The notes beneath the pieces are model-generated. The model made no database searches. It saw only the letters and a program-made list of their open reading frames with translations, and was not told where the DNA came from. A DNA stretch of 64,000 nucleotides from positions 62,001-126,000 of the forward strand of contig NZ_FNBO01000005.1 in the NCBI RefSeq assembly GCF_900102375.1. Direction: 5' to 3'. Source of the stretch: Halorubrum xinjiangense (GTDB lineage: Archaea; Halobacteriota; Halobacteria; Halobacteriales; Haloferacaceae). Every line of letters starts with the position of its first letter. Within the stretch, counting starts at the first letter, position 1. Below, piece by piece: positions 16,024 through 24,863 of this stretch. The position numbers were made by a program, and so were the translations under genes.

Positions 16024-17256
16024 TCAGTCGTCCGCCGGCGCGTCGACCACGTCGACGTCGGTGGGGTTCGCGCCGCCGTACTTTTCGACAAGCTCGTCCA
16101 ACCGCTCGGGGTCGTCGGCGTGCGCGAGCGGCTCCTCAGCGGTCACGCAGTCGGCGTCGACGCCGAGCCGCTCGCAGACCCGGTCGGCGGTCGTCTCGGC
16201 CATCTGCCGGTAGGTAGTCAGCTTCCCGCCCACGACGCTGTAGAGGCCAGCCGCGCCGTCGCGCTCGTGTTCGAGCAGCGTGAAGCCGCGCGAGATGCCG
16301 CGGCGGTCCTGTCCCGTCTCGTCCGGCGCGTACAGCGGGCGAACGCCCCACCAGGTCCGGACGGTCGGCGCGTCCGCGACCGCCGGGAGCATCGCGGCGC
16401 ACTCCTCGATAGAGCGCTCGACCTCCCAGTCGGCGCGCTCGTAGTCGTCCGGGTCCGAGACGGGAACGCTCGTCGTCCCCAACACGACCTCGCCGTCGTG
16501 GGGCACGACGATGTCGCCGTCGTCCGGGTCGCGACACCGGTTCAACACCGGGCCGAGCCCCTCGTGTTCCACGGAGACCATAACGCCGCGGCTCGGCGCC
16601 ATGCCGACCTCGACGCCGGCCATCTCGGCGATCGCGTCGGCCCACGCACCGGTGGCGTTGACGACTACGTCGGGCGTCAGCGTCGCGTCGACCGCGCCGC
16701 CGACGCTGACGGACTCGACCGCGCCATCGCGCACCGTCACGTCCTCGACGGGCGCGTGCGGGTGGACGGTCGCACCGCGGCGCTCGGCGTCGGCCGCGTT
16801 GGCGGCGACCAGCCGCGACGGGTAGATGACGCCGTCCGGGACCCGGAACGCCGCCTCGACGTCGTCCGCGAGCCCCGGGGCAGCCTCGCGGGCGGCGTCG
16901 CCGTCGAGCCGCTCGGTCGGGATGCCGACCGCCTCGCAGGCAGCGACCTTCTCCTCGAAGTAGTCGGGGTCGTCGCCGGCGAGCCGGACGAAGAGCCCGT
17001 CGGTCTCGCGGACGCAGGCCCCGGCTATCTCGCGGAGCGTCCGGTTCTCCGCGATACATTCGCGGGCCCCCTCGGCGTCCGCCTCCGCGTACCGCGCTCC
17101 GCTGTGGAGGAGGCCGTGCGAGCGCCCGGAGGTCCCGCTCCCGAGGCCGCCGCGGTCGACGAGGGTCGCGTCGACGCCGCGGGCGGCGAGGTCTCGGGCG
17201 ATTCCCGTTCCCGTCGCTCCCCCGCCGATCACGAGAACGGTCGGATCGGCGCTCAC
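16024..17256 (-). CDS. FAD-dependent oxidoreductase, glycerol-3-phosphate dehydrogenase (GlpA)-like, short form
   Basis: A 410-residue DAO-superfamily flavoprotein. The FAD-binding GGGATGTGIARDLAARG is at about 10-26. GLGSGTSGRSHGLLHSGARYA and the C-terminal VVGGKLTTYRQMAE are hallmarks of anaerobic or archaeal GlpA. Typical GlpA proteins are about 530-580 residues with a C-terminal Cys-rich [2Fe-2S] Bfd-like domain; that domain is missing and the protein ends DVVDAPADD. It also lacks GlpB/GlpC neighbours, so it may be a stand-alone dehydrogenase for a different polyol phosphate or hydroxyacid. Confidence 0.82.
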   Translation of the reverse strand: MSADPTVLVIGGGATGTGIARDLAARGVDATLVDRGGLGSGTSGRSHGLLHSGARYAEADAEGARECIAENRTLREIAGACVRETDGLFVRLAGDDPDYFEEKVAACEAVGIPTERLDGDAAREAAPGLADDVEAAFRVPDGVIYPSRLVAANAADAERRGATVHPHAPVEDVTVRDGAVESVSVGGAVDATLTPDVVVNATGAWADAIAEMAGVEVGMAPSRGVMVSVEHEGLGPVLNRCRDPDDGDIVVPHDGEVVLGTTSVPVSDPDDYERADWEVERSIEECAAMLPAVADAPTVRTWWGVRPLYAPDETGQDRRGISRGFTLLEHERDGAAGLYSVVGGKLTTYRQMAETTADRVCERLGVDADCVTAEEPLAHADDPERLDELVEKYGGANPTDVDVVDAPADD

Positions 17257-17435
17257 GCGGCGGTCACCACGGTTCGGGTGCGGTCACGGTCCACCGCGAG
17301 ACGCCGTCTGCTCGGGCTGTTATCGCGCATGTTATCAGTACGCATCCCGGACACTTGAGACTGCCGTCGCCCCCAGTGGAAACCGGTTTCAAAAGCCTCC
17401 TACCGGCTGGTTCGCCGCCTGTCCGCGCCGGCTGC

Positions 17436-17669
17436 TCAGCGCGAGCCGCCCGCGTCGGCGGGGCAGGTGTCGACGCCGAGCAGGGCGTACAGGCCACAGG
17501 TCCCGGTCGCGGCGGTCGCGAGCATCATGAGGGCGACGACGCCGAGTACAGGAGCCGCGAGGTCGGGGAGCGGCGCGGCGCCGGCGAGCGTTGCTAGCGA
17601 GGCGACACCGGCGAGGGCGCCGACCGCGGTCCTGAAACGCTTGTCCGTCGCACCGACGTTCTGGTTCAT
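17436..17669 (-). CDS. DUF2892-type small membrane protein
   Basis: A 77-residue protein: polar start MNQNVGATDKRFRTAVG, two hydrophobic helices (about 12-35 and 40-62), and the motif GTCGLYALLGVDTCP seen in YgaP-type transmembrane modules (DUF2892). In other species this module is often fused or linked to rhodanese domains; a rhodanese gene lies 4 kb away but not adjacent. ATG 17669 gives the family N-terminus; an upstream ATG would add 13 residues. Confidence 0.8.
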   Translation of the reverse strand: MNQNVGATDKRFRTAVGALAGVASLATLAGAAPLPDLAAPVLGVVALMMLATAATGTCGLYALLGVDTCPADAGGSR

Positions 17670-17837
17670 ACAACACAATACGGCGCACGACCGTATGAAC
17701 CTTTCCACCGTCGGTATCTCTGGCCGTCACTCCCGCGCCGGGCGGGCGAGAGGTCGCATGGTCGACAGCAGGGATCGGTGGGGCGGGCGAGGGTTCGCGG
17801 TGTGGACGGCAGGGCTCGGCGGGGCCCCCGACCGCAC

Positions 17838-19448
17838 TCACTCGAAGTCGTCGAGACCGGTCTGGGCGGTTCCGCCAGCGTCGTCGCCGGCCGCTCCGTC
17901 CGGGTCGCCGCGGTCGGCCGCGATCGATCTCGCGGCCTCGACGCCGCCCGACAGCGACGCTCGGCGCGCGATCTCCTCGTCACCGAGGCGGGCGGCGGCC
18001 ACGTCGAAGACCGCGCCGTAGCGCTCGCGGAACTCGCTGCGGGCCGCCTCGTAGTCGACGATCGGGTACGGGTACGTCTCGCCGATGCGGACGCCGACCT
18101 CGCACTGGACCGCGAGCGGCGTCTTCTCGGGGGCGTCGAGGTGAACCGAGGGGAGCGGTTCGAGCTCGGGGATCCACCGCGTGACGAACTCGCCGTCCGG
18201 GTCCTGATCGCGCACCTGCTTGCGCGGATCGTACAACCGCAGTCCGGGTCGACCGATCAGGCCGCACTGCGACTGCCACTGGGTGTAGTTGATCGCGGCG
18301 TCGCCGTCGATCAGGTGTTCGTAGAAGTGGTCGGCGCCGATCCGCCAGGGCTGCTGGAGGACGTGGAAGTAGACGCTCGCGCACAGCGCCCGCATCCGGA
18401 AGTTGAGCCACCCCGTCTCCCGCAGGCAGCGCATGCTCGCGTCGACCATGGGGAATCCCGTCTCGCCCTCCTTCCACGCCGCCACGAGGCCGGGGTCGTG
18501 CCGGTCGCTGTTGAACCCCTCGTAGACCGGGTTCACCGCGCGGTCGAGCCACCCCGGCCAGTCGAGCAGCTTCTGGGTGTAGTGGCGGTTCCAGAACAGC
18601 CGCGAGACGAACATCGACTTCCCGCGCCCGTCCGGCGCGCGCTCGTCGACGTGGCGGTGGACCTCGCCGACCGACAGACAGCCGAACCGCAGATAGGGGG
18701 AAAGGCCGCTCGTCCCCTCCCGGGCGTCGAGCGGCGAGGAGATCGATCCCGGGTACGCCGCGATCTCCTCCGCGAACGCGCGGAGGCGTTCCCGCGCCGG
18801 TCCCCGCCCGCCGATCGGCACGTCGGTCTTCGCCGAGTCGACGCCGTAGGCGTCGCTCATGCGGTCGGGGTCGACGGGCGACCCGACGCGCTCGATCGCG
18901 ACCGACCGAGGGTCCCAGTCGAGGGGCTCCGCCGCGAGCCACGACTCGACGTGATCGCTCCACCCCTCGCGGGGCCGGTCCGCGTCGCGGACGAGCCCGT
19001 CGCCCGCGACGAACCGAACGCCGAGTCGCTCGCGGGCGCGGTCGTCTCGCCGCCGGCCGTACCGACCCGACGCCGTCGCGGTCGCGACGACGTCCCAGCC
19101 GGCGTCGACGAACCGCTCGAGGACGTCGAGCGGGTCACCGTGAGCGTACGTCAGGCCGGCGCCGCCGACGTCGCGGTACTGCCGGTCGAGGTCGCGCAGG
19201 CAGTCGTGGAGGAACTCGATCCGGGCGTCGCAGGCCATCCCCCGTTCGCCGTAGAACGCGGGGTCGAAGACGAAGAGCGGGAGGACTCGGTCGGTCTCCG
19301 CCGCGGCCGCCGCGAGCCCGGGGTTGTCTCCGATGCGCAGGTCGTCCCGGTGCCAGACGACGGTGCCGGCGCCGCCGGCCGCCGAAGCCGACCGGACTGC
19401 CTCCGCGTCGGGGGCCGTTGGGAGCGGCGCGTCATCGCCCGGTACCAT
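17838..19448 (-). CDS. DNA photolyase / cryptochrome family flavoprotein
   Basis: A 536-residue photolyase. The N-terminal Rossmann domain starts VVWHRDDLRIGDNPGLAAAA (about 29-48) and would bind the antenna cofactor. The C-terminal FAD domain has GETGFPMVDASMRCLRETG, WLNFRMRALCAS and DAAINYTQWQSQCGLIG, in order at about 320-430. These enzymes use blue light to repair cyclobutane dimers, fitting a sunlit brine. ATG 19448 is chosen because upstream residues would come from the 20-bp repeat array. It is divergent from the S9 peptidase, with that array between them. Confidence 0.93.
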   Translation of the reverse strand: MVPGDDAPLPTAPDAEAVRSASAAGGAGTVVWHRDDLRIGDNPGLAAAAAETDRVLPLFVFDPAFYGERGMACDARIEFLHDCLRDLDRQYRDVGGAGLTYAHGDPLDVLERFVDAGWDVVATATASGRYGRRRDDRARERLGVRFVAGDGLVRDADRPREGWSDHVESWLAAEPLDWDPRSVAIERVGSPVDPDRMSDAYGVDSAKTDVPIGGRGPARERLRAFAEEIAAYPGSISSPLDAREGTSGLSPYLRFGCLSVGEVHRHVDERAPDGRGKSMFVSRLFWNRHYTQKLLDWPGWLDRAVNPVYEGFNSDRHDPGLVAAWKEGETGFPMVDASMRCLRETGWLNFRMRALCASVYFHVLQQPWRIGADHFYEHLIDGDAAINYTQWQSQCGLIGRPGLRLYDPRKQVRDQDPDGEFVTRWIPELEPLPSVHLDAPEKTPLAVQCEVGVRIGETYPYPIVDYEAARSEFRERYGAVFDVAAARLGDEEIARRASLSGGVEAARSIAADRGDPDGAAGDDAGGTAQTGLDDFE

Positions 19449-19462
19449 CTCTTGAGAGTGTA

Positions 19463-19660
19463 GGGCCTGCCGGCGCATGGGCTTGTCGCCCGGCGGATGG
19501 GCCTGTTAGCCGGCGCATGGGCTTGTCGGCTGGCGCATGGGCTTGTCGGCTGGCGCATGGGCTTGTCGGCTGGCACATGGGCTTGTCGGCTGGCACATGG
19601 GCTTGTCGGCTGGCACATGGGCTTGTCGGCTGGCACATGTGGCTGTCAGCCGACGCCGGT
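19463..19660. repeat. 20-bp tandem repeat array between photolyase and peptidase
   Basis: About ten head-to-tail copies of a unit like GCTTGTCGGCTGGCACATGG, with exact 20-bp spacing. Copies from 19521 to 19640 are nearly identical, apart from CGCATGG changing to CACATGG at 19561; outer copies are diverged. The unit length is not a multiple of three, so open frames through it are accidental. It fills most of the 270 bp between divergent genes and ends about 60 bp before the peptidase start. Confidence 0.95.
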
Positions 19661-19718
19661 CCGAGCTGTCTCGGCGGCGGGAAACGTTGAAGAGGATTCC
19701 CTCGCCGTGTTGATACGG

Positions 19719-21617
19719 ATGTCAGACTCAGACGACACCGACGTACTCCGCGAACTCGCTTCCCTCCCGACGATCGCGAGCCCGCGCGTGTCCCCGGACG
19801 GGGAGACCGTCGCCCTCTACTACGACATCACCGGTCGCAACGAGCTCCACCTCTGCGATCCGACGGACGGCTCGCTGGAGCAGCTGAGCGACGGCGACGT
19901 CCCGCGCTCGGTCCGCGCCGGGTTCGAGTGGGACCCGAGCGGCGACCGCCTCTTCTACCACCGCGACGAGAGCGGCGACGAACAACACGACGTGTGGGCC
20001 ATGTCGCTCGACGGCGAGAGCGAACCGGTCGTCGAGATGGACGGCCAGATCCACCTTCAGGACGTGGGCGAGGACGGTGAGACGCTCCTGTTCGGATCAA
20101 GCCGCGACGGGCAGATGAACCTCTACCGCCACGACGTCCCGAGCGGCGAGACGACGAAGCTCACCGAGTACGAGCGCGCCACCGGGTCGGGTCGCCTGTC
20201 GCCCGGCGGCGACCGGTTCGCGTACTCGACGAACGAGACCGACGCGTACGAGAACAGCGACGTCTACGTCGCCGATATCGACGGTTCGAACGCCCGAAAC
20301 CTGAACGTCGGCGAGACGGGCGCCGAGGCGCGACCCGTCGACTGGGGCCCGGACGGCGACCGGCTGCTCGTCGGCGACAACACGACCGACCTCGGCCGCT
20401 CCGGGATCGTCGACCTCTCCGCCGGCGTCGACGAGGCGAGCGTCACCTGGTTCGGCGGCGACGAGTTCGAGGAGTCGCCGAGCCATTTCCTCGAAGAGGG
20501 CGGGCGGTTCGTCGCGAGCCGGACACGTGGCGCCGTGACGGTCCCCGTGGTCTACGACGCGGACACCGGCGAGCGCCGCGAACTCGACTTCCCGGCCGGC
20601 GTCGCCAGCGTGACGGAGGGGCGGCTGGCCGACGATCGCCTGCTCGCGTATCAGACCACGTCGAGCCGTCGACCGGAACTCGTCGCGTACGACCTCGACG
20701 CGGACGAGACGGAGACGATGTTCGACGCGGAGTACGGCCCGTTCGATCCCGACGACTTCGTCGAGCCCGAGACGGTCTCGTTCGTCTCCGACGGCGTCCC
20801 CGAGACGCCGGCGCGCGCGGTCGACCACGACCCCTCCGAGGAGTTCGAGATCGAGGGGCTGCTGTTCGACTCCGGCCGCCGCCCCTCACCGCTTATCGTC
20901 AATCCGCACGGCGGCCCGCGACACCACGACAGCCGGCGGTTCAGCTACCGCGTCCAGTTCCTGCTCTCTCGCGGCTACTCCGTCCTCCAGGTGAACTACC
21001 GCGGCTCGACGGGGCGCGGCCGCGAGTTCGTTGAGGAGCTGTACGACGACTGGGGTGGCGCCGAGCAGGGCGACGTGGCGACCGGCGCGGAGCACGTCCT
21101 CGACGAGTACGACTGGCTCGACGAGGACCGCGTCGCCGTCTACGGCGGCTCCTACGGCGGCTACTCCGCGAACTGGCAGCTGGTTCAGTACCCGGACCTG
21201 TACGCCGCGGGGATCACGTGGGTCGGCGTCAGCGACCTGTTCGACATGTACGAGAACACCATGCCGCACTTCCGGACGGAGCTCATGGTCAAGAACCTCG
21301 GCGAGCCCGACGAGAACGAGGCGATCTACCGCGAGCGCAGCCCCGTGAACTACGTCGAGAACGTCGACGCGCCGTTCCTGATCGTCCACGGCGTCAACGA
21401 CCCGCGGGTGCCGGTCTCGCAGGCCAGGATCCTCCGGGACGCGCTCGAGGACGCCGGCTTCGAGGAGGACGTCGACTACGAGTACGAGGAGCTCGGCGAG
21501 GAGGGCCACGGCTCCGGCGACATCGACCAGAAGATCCGCTCGCTGGAGCTGCTCGACGACTTCCTCGACCGCCGGATCGGCGCGGAGCAGACCGCGGTCG
21601 CGTCGGTAGACGACTGA
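19719..21617 (+). CDS. S9 family prolyl oligopeptidase / acylaminoacyl peptidase
   Basis: A 632-residue serine peptidase with an N-terminal seven-bladed beta-propeller (about 15-370, with repeats such as SPDGETVALYYDITG and SPGGDRFAYSTNETD) and a C-terminal alpha/beta-hydrolase domain. The nucleophile is in YGGSYGGYSANW (S478), the acid in HGVNDPRVPV (D561) and the His in EEGHGSGD (H597). The oxyanion region is NPHGGPRHHD. No signal peptide, so it is probably cytoplasmic and cuts peptides near proline or blocked N-termini. ATG 19719 excludes a frame that would run into the upstream repeats. Confidence 0.94.
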   Translation: MSDSDDTDVLRELASLPTIASPRVSPDGETVALYYDITGRNELHLCDPTDGSLEQLSDGDVPRSVRAGFEWDPSGDRLFYHRDESGDEQHDVWAMSLDGESEPVVEMDGQIHLQDVGEDGETLLFGSSRDGQMNLYRHDVPSGETTKLTEYERATGSGRLSPGGDRFAYSTNETDAYENSDVYVADIDGSNARNLNVGETGAEARPVDWGPDGDRLLVGDNTTDLGRSGIVDLSAGVDEASVTWFGGDEFEESPSHFLEEGGRFVASRTRGAVTVPVVYDADTGERRELDFPAGVASVTEGRLADDRLLAYQTTSSRRPELVAYDLDADETETMFDAEYGPFDPDDFVEPETVSFVSDGVPETPARAVDHDPSEEFEIEGLLFDSGRRPSPLIVNPHGGPRHHDSRRFSYRVQFLLSRGYSVLQVNYRGSTGRGREFVEELYDDWGGAEQGDVATGAEHVLDEYDWLDEDRVAVYGGSYGGYSANWQLVQYPDLYAAGITWVGVSDLFDMYENTMPHFRTELMVKNLGEPDENEAIYRERSPVNYVENVDAPFLIVHGVNDPRVPVSQARILRDALEDAGFEEDVDYEYEELGEEGHGSGDIDQKIRSLELLDDFLDRRIGAEQTAVASVDD

Positions 21618-21685
21618 GGGGGCGGCGCCGCCGCCGGGCGGGGTTTAAAAACACGCGACGGGCGTTCAGTGCGCGCGAACGCCGC

Positions 21686-22558
21686 TTATTCGCCCGTCTC
21701 GATCGGCGCGCCGATGAGGTTGCCCCACTCGGTCCAGGAGCCGTCGTAGTTGCTGACGTCGTCGTAGCCGAGCAGCTCGTGCAGGAGGAACCACTCGATC
21801 GACGAGCGCTCGCCGACCCGGCAGTACGTGATCGTCTCCCCGTCGCCGTCGGCGCCGGCGGCGTCGTACAGCTCGCGGAGCTCGTCCGGGCTCTTGAACG
21901 TCCCGTCGTCGTTCAGCGTGGTCCCGATCGGCACGTTGCTCGCGCCGGGGATGTGGCCGCCGCGCTGGGCGGTCTCGTTGAGCCCCTCGGGGGCGATGAC
22001 CTCGCCGGAGAACTCCTCGGGCGAGCGGACGTCGACCATCGGGATCCCCTCTTCGATCGCTTCGTCGACGTCGTCTTTGTACGCGCGGATGTCCTCGTGG
22101 GGGCCGCTCGCCTCGTACTCGCGGGGCGTGAAGTCGGGCTCATCCGTGGAGAGCGGGTAGTCGTTGTCGACCCAGTACCCCTTCCCGCCGTCGATCACGC
22201 GGATGTCGTCGTGGCCGTAGTACTTGTAGATCCAGTAGCCGAACAGCGCGAACCAGTTGGGGACGCGGCCGCCGCCGTACACGACGACCGTCGTGTCGGC
22301 GTCGATGCCGGCCTCGCCGTTTCGGTTCGCGAAGTCCTCCTTCGAGACGATGTCTCGCTCCGTCTCGTCGGTGAACACCGCGTCCCACTCGAAGTTCAGC
22401 GCGCCGGGGATGTGACCCTCCTCGTAGGGCGTGTACTCCGACTCGTCGGTGACGGTCGGGTTGTTGATCTCGACGAGCCGGTGATCCGAGTCGTCGTCCT
22501 GAAACGCGTCGAGGTTCGATTCCACCCAGTCGGCCGTGACGAGTACGTCTTCAGGCAT
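21686..22558 (-). CDS. Tandem rhodanese, thiosulfate/mercaptopyruvate sulfurtransferase
   Basis: A 290-residue protein with two rhodanese domains. The first (about 5-140) includes HIPGALNFEWD but has VVYGGGRVPNWFA at the active-site loop and no Cys, so it is structural. The second (about 160-285) has VDVRSPEEFSGE, HIPGASNVPI and the catalytic loop TYCRVGERSS. It would transfer sulfur from thiosulfate or 3-mercaptopyruvate to cyanide or thiols. ATG 22558 is preferred over the GTG just before it. Confidence 0.93.
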   Translation of the reverse strand: MPEDVLVTADWVESNLDAFQDDDSDHRLVEINNPTVTDESEYTPYEEGHIPGALNFEWDAVFTDETERDIVSKEDFANRNGEAGIDADTTVVVYGGGRVPNWFALFGYWIYKYYGHDDIRVIDGGKGYWVDNDYPLSTDEPDFTPREYEASGPHEDIRAYKDDVDEAIEEGIPMVDVRSPEEFSGEVIAPEGLNETAQRGGHIPGASNVPIGTTLNDDGTFKSPDELRELYDAAGADGDGETITYCRVGERSSIEWFLLHELLGYDDVSNYDGSWTEWGNLIGAPIETGE

Positions 22559-22697
22559 CACCCGTAGTAGCGCCTAAGACCGTTTTGAACGTCCGATAAT
22601 GGCGGTTCTTTCCGGCGCCTGTGACGACCGGCAGCTGAGCGAAACGGGCCGGATTCGCCCGCCTCGCGGGTGTCTGCTCGTTTATTTCGCCTGACAC

Positions 22698-23120
22698 CTA
22701 GCGGATCACCGTCACGGGCACGTCCGCCTTGTCGACGACACTTTTCGCGACGCTGCCGACGACCTGCTCGCGCTCCTCGCTCAGCCCGCGGTGGCCGACG
22801 TAGATCGCGTCGACGGACCCCTCGGCCGCGTACTCGGTGATCGCGTCCGCCGGGCGTCCCGTGAGCAGCTGCGTCTCCACGGTGATCGGCTCGTCGACCG
22901 CCTCCTCGGCGACGGTGCGGGCGCTCTCTAAGACCCCCTGTCCGGCCTCGACAGCGGCCTCCTCGCCCGGGAGGATGATCGTCCCGTCAACGAGCTCCGA
23001 GTCCGGCGTCAGCACGTGGGCGATCTCAAGCGTCTCGTAGAACGCGACCGCTTGTCGGGCCGCGTACCGGACGGCGTCGTCGCTCTCCGTCGATCCGTCG
23101 GTCGCAACGAGGTAGCTCAT
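22698..23120 (-). CDS. Universal stress protein (UspA family)
   Basis: A 140-residue single UspA domain: MSYLVATDGSTESDDAVRYA at the start, and the ATP-binding loop VGHRGLSEEREQVVGSVAKS near residues 110-129, then PVTVIR. It carries the GHRG...GSVA pattern of ATP-binding Usps more clearly than the paralogue at 595-999. ATG 23120 matches the usual beginning; the open frame extends nine residues more. It stands alone between sulfurtransferase and oxidoreductase. Confidence 0.93.
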   Translation of the reverse strand: MSYLVATDGSTESDDAVRYAARQAVAFYETLEIAHVLTPDSELVDGTIILPGEEAAVEAGQGVLESARTVAEEAVDEPITVETQLLTGRPADAITEYAAEGSVDAIYVGHRGLSEEREQVVGSVAKSVVDKADVPVTVIR

Positions 23121-23189
23121 ACGCGGAGATGCGTCCGAGAAACACATAATTCCTGTCGGCCGTTCCCGGCTCGCGACTCCGCGGGCGGT

Positions 23190-24206
23190 TTACGTCGCGT
23201 CGCCGCCGTCTCCCGGTCGACTGCGGTCGCCGCCGTCTCCCGGCCGAACCCGGTCCCCCTCGGAGGCGTGGACCGCGTCGAGGACCGCTTGGACGCGCGT
23301 CGCTTCCGCGAAGGAGACGAGGTCTCCCCCCTCGCCGTCGACCGCGCCCGCGAACTCCGTCAGGAGCGCGCGCACCGTGTCGCCGCGCTCGTCGACGAGC
23401 GTTTCCTCGCCCTCGCGACCGCGATTCCGCACGAGCCGGTGCCACTCCGTCAGCGACAGCGACGCCTCGTCGCCGACGACCGTGACGCTGTTCTCCTCCT
23501 CGCCCTCGTGGTCGCATAGCAGGTCGATCGTCCCGCGGACGCCGTCGGCCCGGAAGGTCCCGACGACGTCGTCCTCGTAGGCCTCGGGCCCCGAGTAGCC
23601 GACGTCCGCCGAGACGGACTCGATCGGCCCGAACAGCTCCTGAACGCCGAACAGAAAGTGCGTGCCGACCTCGCGTAACGGGCCGCCCTGTTCGCGGGAC
23701 TCCAGCCACGCCACGTCCTGCCACTCGCGGGGCCACTGCGGGAACCGAAACCGGAGTTCGACGCGGCGCGGGTCGCCGACCTCGCCCGCGGTGACCGCCT
23801 CGCGCAGGCGGACGAACCCCGGCGTGTAACGAAGCGGGAGGTTCACGGCGGTGACGCGGTCGGTCTCTGCGGCGAGTGCGACGAGTTCTCGTCCCGTCTC
23901 CGCGTCCGCGGCGATAGGCTTCTCGCAGATGACGTGCTTGCCGGCCGCGAGCGCGTCGGCGACCACCTCGCGGTGGGCGAGCGGCGGCACCCCGACGTAG
24001 ACGGCGTCGAGGCCGTCGATCTCGACGAGCGACGTGTGGTCCGTCGTCGTCGCGGTGCGGTCGGTGCCGTGGTCGGCCGCGAGCGACGCCGCGCGGTCGG
24101 CGTCGAGGTCGCAGGCGGCCGCCAGCTCGTAGCGGTCGTGCTCCTCGATGGCGGCCCCGAGCCGGTTCCCGATCACGCCGCAGCCGACGATCCCGATCTG
24201 TATCAC
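23190..24206 (-). CDS. Gfo/Idh/MocA family oxidoreductase
   Basis: A 338-residue NAD(P)-dependent dehydrogenase, GTG start. The Rossmann fold begins IQIGIVGCGVIGNRLG. The conserved HVICEKPIAADAETG at about 92-107 holds the Lys of the EKP motif. The catalytic region is around GTHFLFGVQELFG, with His about 178. Family substrates are sugars, inositols and related polyols; nothing close by fixes the substrate. The C-terminal 15 residues repeat GDGGDRSRP, a small direct repeat encoded at about 23206-23245. Confidence 0.9.
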   Translation of the reverse strand: MIQIGIVGCGVIGNRLGAAIEEHDRYELAAACDLDADRAASLAADHGTDRTATTTDHTSLVEIDGLDAVYVGVPPLAHREVVADALAAGKHVICEKPIAADAETGRELVALAAETDRVTAVNLPLRYTPGFVRLREAVTAGEVGDPRRVELRFRFPQWPREWQDVAWLESREQGGPLREVGTHFLFGVQELFGPIESVSADVGYSGPEAYEDDVVGTFRADGVRGTIDLLCDHEGEEENSVTVVGDEASLSLTEWHRLVRNRGREGEETLVDERGDTVRALLTEFAGAVDGEGGDLVSFAEATRVQAVLDAVHASEGDRVRPGDGGDRSRPGDGGDAT

Positions 24207-24287
24207 GGCCGTCGAAAGCGGTCGAGCGCGCTTGTAGCTTCGGGAGTCGGAACGGCGCCAGACCGGATCGCGGACCGGTGCGGGGTC

Positions 24288-24863
24288 TCAGGAGTCGTCC
24301 AGCGGCCGCGCCACCATCTCGCCCCACGGCTCGAAGCCGTGGCGGTCGTAGAACGCTCTCGCGCGCTCGTTCGCGGCGTCGACGTCGAGGACCATACGGT
24401 CGAGCGGGAGGTCCTGATCCGCCGCGAGCGCGAGGGCGGCATCCATCAGGTCGTCGGCGACGCCGGTTCCCCGATACTCGAGCGCGACGTACAGTTCGTT
24501 CAGGACCGCGGCGTCCCAGATCATCGCGGTGCGCTCGGGGAGGACGAAGGCGTAGCCGACGACCGCTTCGGGGTCCGCCGCTCCGGCCTCAGCCTCGTTC
24601 CCGTCGTCGCGCTCCTCGGCCGCGCATTCCTCGGCCGCGCCCTCCTCGACCGCGACGGTCACGCACCGCGGGTCGTCGTCGACGCAGCGGTCGACCCAGT
24701 CGAGCCACCGCTCGCGGTACGCGTCGGTGAGTTTCCCCTCGTAGGCGGCCGCCTTCCCGTCGCCGCCGGTGTTCTCGCCGAGACCGCGCTCGAAGGCGAG
24801 CTTCAGGTCGTAGAGGCCGGCGGTGTCGCGGTCGGGGTCGTAAGGGCGGATGTCGACCGTCAT
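24288..24863 (-). CDS. GNAT family N-acetyltransferase
   Basis: A 191-residue GNAT protein. The acetyl-CoA binding motif is YRGTGVADDLMDAALALA (about 133-150), followed by MVLDVDAANERARAFYDRHG (about 157-176), which is motif B. An Ala/Glu-rich insertion lies near residues 75-95. Its ATG overlaps the stop of the LOR/SDH gene by four bases, so the two are translationally coupled. Possible targets are N-termini or small amines. Confidence 0.9.
   Translation of the reverse strand: MTVDIRPYDPDRDTAGLYDLKLAFERGLGENTGGDGKAAAYEGKLTDAYRERWLDWVDRCVDDDPRCVTVAVEEGAAEECAAEERDDGNEAEAGAADPEAVVGYAFVLPERTAMIWDAAVLNELYVALEYRGTGVADDLMDAALALAADQDLPLDRMVLDVDAANERARAFYDRHGFEPWGEMVARPLDDS

Noticed and set aside
15147-16217. 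Plus-strand frame of 356 codons across element B and the MaoC gene
   Set aside because: Arg/Pro-rich composition, no family resemblance, and the minus strand has a clear hot-dog-fold gene.
19497-19718. N-terminal extension of the S9 peptidase through the 20-bp repeats
   Set aside because: The repeat length is not a multiple of three, giving meaningless cyclic peptides, and the propeller starts right after ATG 19719.
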